A stretch of 64,000 bases of DNA from Ectopseudomonas alcaliphila (lineage in GTDB: Bacteria; Pseudomonadota; Gammaproteobacteria; Pseudomonadales; Pseudomonadaceae), in assembly GCF_900101755.1 (NCBI RefSeq), contig NZ_FNAE01000006.1, positions 1 through 64,000 on the forward strand, read 5' to 3'. The translations under genes and the position numbers were made by a program. Numbering within the stretch: the first letter of the stretch is position 1; each line of letters opens with the position of its first letter. Positions 59,388 through 64,000 of this stretch are shown one piece after another. The notes under the pieces are model-generated. The model was not told where the DNA came from, ran no database searches, and worked only from the letters and a program-made list of their open reading frames with translations.

Positions 59388-60209
59388 ATGGAATTCGGTC
59401 TGCGCGAGTGGCTGATCGTTATTGGCATCATCGTTATCGCTGGCATCCTTTTCGACGGCTGGCGCCGCATGCGCGGTGGCAAGGGCAAGCTCAAGTTCAA
59501 GCTCGACCGCAGCTTCGCCAACATGCCCGACGACGACAGTGACCCGGATCTGCTCAGTACGCCGCGCGTGGTGCAGCATGACCACGAACCGCAACTGGAT
59601 GAAGACGACCTGCCTTCGATGACTGCCAAGGACCTGCCGCGTCGTCCACGCAACGAGCCGCAGCAGGGCGACCTCAATCTGGCCGTCGATGAGCCGGTAC
59701 CGACCTTGCTCAACCCGGTCGATGACGAACCCGTCGAGCCGAAGAAAGCCGCCAAGCCGGCTAGCGATGCTGCTCCGGTCGAAGAAGTGCTGGTGATCAA
59801 CGTGGTCGCCCGCGACGATTTCGGCTTCAAGGGCCCGGCGCTGCTGCAGAACATCCTCGAAAGCGGTCTGCGCTTCGGTGAGATGGACATCTTCCATCGC
59901 CACGAGAGCATGGCCGGCAATGGCGAGGTGCTGTTCTCCATGGCAAACGCGCTCAAACCGGGTACTTTCGATCTGGACGATATCGAAGGCTTCAGCACCC
60001 GCGCGGTGAGCTTCTTCCTTAGCCTGCCCGGCCCGCGCCATCCCAAGCAGGCCTTCGACGTCATGGTCGCTGCCGCGCGCAAGCTGGCCCACGAACTGGG
60101 CGGCGAGCTGAAGGACGACCAGCGTAGCGTGATGACCGCGCAAACCATCGAACACTATCGTCAGCGCATCGTCGAATTCGAGCGCCGGCAACTGACCCAG
60201 AAACGCTGA
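59388..60209 (+). CDS. zipA: Cell division protein ZipA
   Basis: A 273-residue inner-membrane protein that tethers FtsZ at the division site. A single N-terminal membrane segment (LREWLIVIGIIVIAGILF, residues 5-22) leads to a basic patch (RRMRGGKGKLKFKLDR), then an acidic, proline-rich linker and the C-terminal ZipA domain (LVINVVARDDFGFKGPALLQ onwards) that binds the FtsZ tail. It lies 213 bp after smc; no convincing promoter was found in that gap. A terminator follows. Confidence 0.95.
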   Translation: MEFGLREWLIVIGIIVIAGILFDGWRRMRGGKGKLKFKLDRSFANMPDDDSDPDLLSTPRVVQHDHEPQLDEDDLPSMTAKDLPRRPRNEPQQGDLNLAVDEPVPTLLNPVDDEPVEPKKAAKPASDAAPVEEVLVINVVARDDFGFKGPALLQNILESGLRFGEMDIFHRHESMAGNGEVLFSMANALKPGTFDLDDIEGFSTRAVSFFLSLPGPRHPKQAFDVMVAAARKLAHELGGELKDDQRSVMTAQTIEHYRQRIVEFERRQLTQKR

Positions 60210-60225
60210 AACACCAGTGCATTGC

Positions 60226-60251
60226 AAAAGAGCAGCCAAGGCTGCTCTTTT
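60226..60251 (+). terminator. Rho-independent terminator after zipA
   Basis: AAAAGAGCAGCC and its exact complement GGCTGCTCTTTT enclose AA, giving a 12-bp perfect stem ending in T residues. It lies only 18 bp before ligA, so ligA must be read through it or start within it. Confidence 0.78.
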
Positions 60252-60268
60252 CGTTTGAGAGACCGAGC

Positions 60269-62629
60269 ATGACCGACGCCGCCCAACGTATTTCCGAACT
60301 GCGCAACGAACTGGACGCGCACAACTACCGTTACTACGTGCTGGACGAGCCGAGCGTGCCGGACGCCGAGTACGACCGCCTGTTCCGCGAACTGCAGGCG
60401 CTGGAAGCCGAGCATCCGGAGCTGGTCACGCCCGAGTCGCCGACCCAGCGCGTCGGTGGCGAGGCGCTCAGCGCCTTTGGCGAGGTGCGCCATGAAGTGC
60501 CGATGTTAAGCCTCGGCAACGCCTTCGAAGAGGACGATTTGCGCGCGTTCGACCGTAGCGTGCAGAGTGGCCTCGGCGTGCCGGGTGGTGATCTGCTCGG
60601 CGGCGGTGCCGAGATCGAGTATAGCTGCGAGCCCAAGCTCGACGGCCTGGCCGTCAGCCTGCGCTACGAGAATGGCCAACTGGTGCGCGGTGCCACTCGG
60701 GGTGACGGCAGCACTGGCGAGGACATCACCAGCAACGTGCGCACCATCCGCAACGTACCGCTCAAGTTGCAGGGCGATGGCTGGCCGCAGGTGCTGGAAG
60801 TACGTGGTGAAGTGTTCATGCCCAAGGCCGGCTTCGAGGAACTCAATGCGCGCCAGGCCGAGAGTGGTGGCAAAACCTTCGCCAACCCGCGCAACGCCGC
60901 TGCCGGCAGCCTGCGCCAGCTCGATCCGAAGATCACCGCCAGCCGCCCACTGGAGTTCTGCTGCTACGGCGTCGGTCAGGTCAGTGGTGAACTGCCGGGC
61001 ACCCAGGTGGCCATGCTGCAGCAGCTCAAGGCCTGGGGCGTGCCCATCAGTCGCGAGCTGAAGCTGGCCAAAGGCGTCGAGGCCTGTCTGGATTACTACC
61101 ACGACATCGGCCAGCGGCGCATGAGCCTGGCCTATGACATCGATGGCGTGGTGTTCAAGGTCAACAATATCGAGGACCAGCAGCAGCTGGGCTTCCGCGC
61201 GCGTACCCCGCACTGGGCCATCGCCCACAAGTTCCCCGCGCAGGAAGAACTGACCGAGTTGCTCGACGTTGAATTCCAGGTCGGCCGTACCGGTGCCGTT
61301 ACCCCGGTGGCGCGTCTGAACCCGGTCAAGGTGGCGGGCGTGATGGTGGCCAACGCCACCCTGCACAACATGGATGAAGTGGCGCGCCTCGGCGTGATGA
61401 TCGGCGATACGGTGATCATCCGCCGTGCCGGAGACGTGATCCCGCAGGTTATGGCGGTGGTGCCCGAGCGTCGCCCGGAGAACGCGCGCCCGGTGCATAT
61501 CCCCGAGCAGTGCCCGGTGTGCGGCTCGGCGGTGGAGCGCACGCAGCTGGTCAAGCGCAGCAAGGGCAAGGAGTCGTTAAGCGAAGGCTCGGTGTACCGC
61601 TGCGTTGGTCGCCTGAGCTGCCAGGCGCAGCTCAAGCAGGCGATCATTCACTTCGTCTCGCGTCGCGCCATGGACATTGAAGGCTTGGGCGACAAGACCA
61701 TCGAGCAACTGGTGGACGAGAAGCTGATCGCCTCACCGGCCGACCTGTACAAACTGACCTTCGAGCAGATCATCGGCCTGGAAGGCTTCGCCGAGGTCTC
61801 CAGCAACAAGCTGCTCAAGGCCATCGAAGACAGTAAGCGGCCGACCCTGGCGCGTTTTATCTACGCCCTCGGTATTCCTGATGTGGGCGAAGAAACTGCC
61901 AAGGTGCTGGCGCGCTCTCTGGCCTCGCTGGAACGTGTGCGCCAGGCGCTGCCGCAGGTACTCACCTATCTGCCGGATATCGGTCTGGAAGTCGCGCACG
62001 AGATCCACAGCTTCTTCGAGGACGCGCACAACCAGCAGGTGATCAGCACCTTGCTCGGCGAGTGCGGCCTCGAGTTGCAGGAGGAGGGCGAACTGAGCGC
62101 CGAGTTCTCGGCCGTCGCCACCCTCGGCGGCATGCTCGACAAGCTGAACATCCCCAGTGTCGGCCCAGGTGCGGCGCAGAAGCTGGCCGAGCGCTTCGGC
62201 AGCCTGGAAGGCGTGCTGAATGGCGACTGGCTGGACATGCGCCAGGCACTGCCGGAGAAGCAGGCCAAGGCCGTACGGGAGTTCTTCGACAACGCTGAAA
62301 ACGCCCAGCTGGCTCGTGCCATCGAGCAGCAGTTGCGTGAGTTCGGCATGCACTGGCAAAGCGAGAAGAAAGTTGCCGAAGGCCTGCCCCTGGCCGGGCA
62401 GACCTGGGTGCTGACTGGCACCCTGGAGGTGATGAGTCGCGACGTGGCCAAGGAGAAGCTGGAAAGCCTGGGCGCCAAGGTGGCCGGTTCGGTATCGGCC
62501 AAGACCCACTGTGTGGTCGCAGGACCGGGCGCCGGCTCGAAGCTGGCCAAGGCCAGCGAGTTGGGGGTGAAGGTATTGGACGAAGCGCAGTTCCTCGAGC
62601 AGCTCAAGGTCTACGGCATCGAACTCTAG
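60269..62629 (+). CDS. ligA: NAD-dependent DNA ligase
   Basis: A 786-residue ligase sealing nicks in replication and repair. It contains the N-terminal Ia domain (AHNYRYYVLDEPSVPDAEYDRL), the adenylation motif KLDG with Lys123, and the OB domain. A zinc finger has Cys415, Cys418, Cys445 and Cys451, with a longer spacing between the middle pair than in E. coli. Helix-hairpin-helix repeats and a C-terminal BRCT domain (LAGQTWVLTGTLEVMSR onwards) complete it. It is more than 100 residues longer than E. coli LigA, which I recall is usual in pseudomonads. Confidence 0.96.
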   Translation: MTDAAQRISELRNELDAHNYRYYVLDEPSVPDAEYDRLFRELQALEAEHPELVTPESPTQRVGGEALSAFGEVRHEVPMLSLGNAFEEDDLRAFDRSVQSGLGVPGGDLLGGGAEIEYSCEPKLDGLAVSLRYENGQLVRGATRGDGSTGEDITSNVRTIRNVPLKLQGDGWPQVLEVRGEVFMPKAGFEELNARQAESGGKTFANPRNAAAGSLRQLDPKITASRPLEFCCYGVGQVSGELPGTQVAMLQQLKAWGVPISRELKLAKGVEACLDYYHDIGQRRMSLAYDIDGVVFKVNNIEDQQQLGFRARTPHWAIAHKFPAQEELTELLDVEFQVGRTGAVTPVARLNPVKVAGVMVANATLHNMDEVARLGVMIGDTVIIRRAGDVIPQVMAVVPERRPENARPVHIPEQCPVCGSAVERTQLVKRSKGKESLSEGSVYRCVGRLSCQAQLKQAIIHFVSRRAMDIEGLGDKTIEQLVDEKLIASPADLYKLTFEQIIGLEGFAEVSSNKLLKAIEDSKRPTLARFIYALGIPDVGEETAKVLARSLASLERVRQALPQVLTYLPDIGLEVAHEIHSFFEDAHNQQVISTLLGECGLELQEEGELSAEFSAVATLGGMLDKLNIPSVGPGAAQKLAERFGSLEGVLNGDWLDMRQALPEKQAKAVREFFDNAENAQLARAIEQQLREFGMHWQSEKKVAEGLPLAGQTWVLTGTLEVMSRDVAKEKLESLGAKVAGSVSAKTHCVVAGPGAGSKLAKASELGVKVLDEAQFLEQLKVYGIEL

Positions 62630-62636
62630 CGAGCTA

Positions 62637-62870
62637 TTCGCGAGCAGAGCTCGCTCCTACAGAGGCAGGCGAAGAGACGCCGATCTTGTAGGAGCGGCTT
62701 CAGCCGCGATACGGGTAGCACCACTCGAGCGATCCCGGATTGCATCCGGGCTACGGTCCTGAAAGCCTACAGGGCTGGACGAAGTTTAGGTGTCGAGCTC
62801 TGAACCTGTAGGAGCCGGTTTGCCGGCGATCCGTTACGCCGAAGCATCGCCGGCAAGCCGGCTCCTACGA
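62637..62870. repeat. Cluster of extragenic palindromes after ligA
   Basis: Nearly the whole gap is repeat DNA. TTGTAGGAGCGGCTTCAGCCGC lies at about 62686-62708, a CCCGGATTGCATCCGGGCT arm at about 62734-62752, and at 62806-62870 a long hairpin from TGTAGGAGCCGGTTTGCCGG to GGCAAGCCGGCTCCTACG. No gene is present. Confidence 0.72.
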
Positions 62871-62880
62871 AAAGCTTGGT

Positions 62881-63249
62881 TCAACTCGCGAAGCGCTGAT
62901 CCAGATAAGCGATGATCGCCTTGGACTCGTACAGCCAGGTGCTCTGACCGTTTTCCTCGATGCGCAGGCACGGCACCTTGATGCGGCCGCCGTGCTGCTC
63001 CAGCGCCTGCCGGTGTTCGGCGTCGTTCTTGGCGTCGCGCAGCTGCACCGGCAGATTGAGGCGGTGCATGTTGCGCCGTACCTTGACGCAGAACGGGCAG
63101 GCGTGGAACTGGTACAGCGCCAGGTTGGCCGTAGCGCGCTCGACCTCGGCTTGCGCCTCGGGGCTGCGCTTGAGCTTGTGCGGACGGCTGATCCAGTCGG
63201 CGAACACGACCAGTTGGCCCAGGCCGATACGAAGGGCTTTGAGTAACAT
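62881..63249 (-). CDS. Glutaredoxin / GST N-terminal-domain protein
   Basis: A 122-residue protein with a thioredoxin-fold domain from about residue 42: LALYQFHACPFCVKVRRNMHRL, with a redox-type CPFC motif, then VPCLRIEENGQSTWLYESKAIIAYLDQRF, whose VPxL and ES residues bind glutathione in relatives. The first 40 residues contain a moderately hydrophobic stretch (MLLKALRIGLGQLVVFADWI) that may touch the membrane. GGAG lies about 9 bp before the ATG. It probably reduces disulfides or glutathionylated targets; the partner is unknown. Confidence 0.85.
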   Translation of the reverse strand: MLLKALRIGLGQLVVFADWISRPHKLKRSPEAQAEVERATANLALYQFHACPFCVKVRRNMHRLNLPVQLRDAKNDAEHRQALEQHGGRIKVPCLRIEENGQSTWLYESKAIIAYLDQRFAS

Positions 63250-63270
63250 CTTTCTAACTCCTGAAATGCC

Positions 63271-63300
63271 GACGGCCGTTCACCGAAGTGAGCGGCCGTC
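63271..63300. terminator. Strong hairpin between folE and the glutaredoxin-like gene
   Basis: GACGGCCG pairs with CGGCCGTC and the stem continues (TTCAC/GTGAG, one wobble) to a CGAA loop. No U-tract follows on the minus strand, so it may be a weak terminator or stability element. Confidence 0.5.
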
Positions 63301-63313
63301 GTCTTGAGCGGGA

Positions 63314-63859
63314 TCAGCGAACCAGATTGAGGAATTCGCCGCGGGTCGCCGGGTTGCTGCGGAATTCGCCGAGCATCACCGAGGTGACCATGGAGGAATT
63401 CTGCTTCTCCACACCGCGCATCATCATGCACATGTGCTGCGCTTCGATGACCACCGCCACACCCAGTGCGCCGGTGACTTGTTCGACCGCTTCGGCGATC
63501 TGCCGGCTGAGGTTCTCCTGAATCTGCAGGCGACGTGCGTACATGTCGACGATGCGCGCCACCTTGGACAGGCCGAGCACCTTGCCGTTGGGGATGTAGG
63601 CGACATGAGCCTTGCCGATGAACGGCAGCAGGTGATGCTCGCACAGCGAGTACAACTCGATGTTCTTGACCAGCACCATTTCGCTGTTGTCGGAGCTGAA
63701 CAGCGCGCCGTTGGTGACTTCCTCCAGCGTCTGCTGGTAACCACGGCAGAGGTACTGCATGGCCTTGGCGGCGCGCTTGGGCGTGTCCAGCAGGCCTTCG
63801 CGGGAAACGTCCTCGCCAAGCTGGCCAAGGATCGCGGTGTACTGTTGTTCCAGGGACAT
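63314..63859 (-). CDS. folE: GTP cyclohydrolase I
   Basis: A 181-residue enzyme that converts GTP to dihydroneopterin triphosphate, the first step of tetrahydrofolate synthesis. Zinc and active-site motifs are SLCEHHLLPFIGKAHVAYIPNGKVLGLSK and EAQHMCMMMRGVEKQNSSMVTS. I chose the ATG at 63859 (MSLEQQYTAILGQLGED); the longer frame has no support. Length is shorter than E. coli FolE (about 220), as in the common pseudomonad form. It is downstream of an Smr-type gene on the same strand. Confidence 0.95.
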   Translation of the reverse strand: MSLEQQYTAILGQLGEDVSREGLLDTPKRAAKAMQYLCRGYQQTLEEVTNGALFSSDNSEMVLVKNIELYSLCEHHLLPFIGKAHVAYIPNGKVLGLSKVARIVDMYARRLQIQENLSRQIAEAVEQVTGALGVAVVIEAQHMCMMMRGVEKQNSSMVTSVMLGEFRSNPATRGEFLNLVR

Positions 63860-63947
63860 GGAAAATCCTGTTGGGTATCGAATGGGCGCAGGGTAGGGCG
63901 CCGACAAGGGCCTGACAAGAGCGTCAGGCGCCAATGCGAGTCTCTCG

Positions 63948-64000
63948 TTAGTCGTCGCGACCATCCATCATGGTGCGCTTGAGGATGACGTACACCGCGC
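63948..64000 (-). CDS. 3' end of an Smr/MutS2-domain-like gene
   Basis: Only the last 16 codons are in the window, reading AVYVILKRTMMDGRDD and a stop. The AVYVILKR strand resembles the end of Smr domains (GTGALYVLL-type), and I recall an Smr gene beside folE in pseudomonads. The name is provisional because the fragment is so short. Confidence 0.45.
   Translation of the reverse strand, partial: AVYVILKRTMMDGRDD

Noticed and set aside
1..64000. tRNA genes, rRNA genes, CRISPR arrays, integrases or insertion-sequence transposases
   Set aside because: None seen. Repeats present are extragenic palindromes without regular spacers.

Overview
The window is from a high-GC gammaproteobacterium, almost certainly a Pseudomonas. 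From memory, the gene order pykF–ttuD–glxR–hyi–gcl, tetR–moaA, purine catabolism genes, guaD–xdhCBA, alkB, gntR, smc–zipA–ligA follows one block of the P. aeruginosa chromosome (around PA1498–PA1529). The intergenic repeats are also of Pseudomonas type. Species cannot be fixed from sequence alone. No tRNA, rRNA, CRISPR array, transposase or phage gene was seen.

Layout. (1) 1–12.5 kb is an accessory island. It holds the end of a TpsB transporter, a 2,727-residue TpsA exoprotein whose C terminus carries a serine-hydrolase motif (GHSQGG) in place of a recognised nuclease toxin, an overlapping lipoprotein gene that could encode its immunity protein, and three more orphan lipoproteins. Parts of this island are clearly AT-richer than the rest. 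(2) 12.6–18.5 kb is a complete ribose operon, rbsBAC–rbsR–rbsKD, with a perfect RbsR-type palindrome upstream. (3) 18.5–21.4 kb holds an RNA 2'-phosphotransferase (KptA), a small secreted protein and a urea transporter. (4) 21.4–29.1 kb is the glyoxylate-to-pyruvate operon gcl–hyi–glxR–ttuD–pykF with a divergent LysR regulator. (5) 29.3–34.3 kb holds a GlcG/HbpS-like gene, a RutR-like TetR regulator, a molybdenum-cofactor moaA, a periplasmic binding protein and a K+/H+ antiporter-like protein. (6) 34.4–53.4 kb is a purine catabolism cluster: NCS1, NCS2 and AzgA permeases, a Tsx-like porin, PuuD urate oxidase fused to cytochrome c, UraH, UraD, PuuE, AllA, GuaD, XdhABC and a GntR regulator. (7) 53.6–64 kb holds alkB, a second gntR, smc, zipA, ligA, a glutaredoxin-like gene, folE and the end of an Smr-type gene.

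How the genes fit together. Guanine is deaminated (GuaD) and xanthine oxidised to urate by XdhABC, which needs Mo cofactor (MoaA, XdhC). Urate goes through PuuD, UraH and UraD to allantoin and through PuuE to allantoate. AllA releases glyoxylate, which Gcl, Hyi, GlxR, TtuD and PykF carry to pyruvate. Allantoicase, the step between PuuE and AllA, is missing from this window.

The most informative non-coding signal is a pair of operator motifs repeated before these genes. One is a TTGTRYACAA palindrome (six exact and several near copies), assigned by inference to the GntR regulator at 46.1 kb. The other is a RutR-type box resembling TTGACCAnnTGGTCAA (seven copies), assigned to the RutR-like TetR regulator at 30.0 kb. 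They occur together at five loci. Other notable items are a 531-bp nested inverted-repeat element at 36.3–36.8 kb with perfect 15-bp terminal repeats, and at least four families of dispersed extragenic palindromes.
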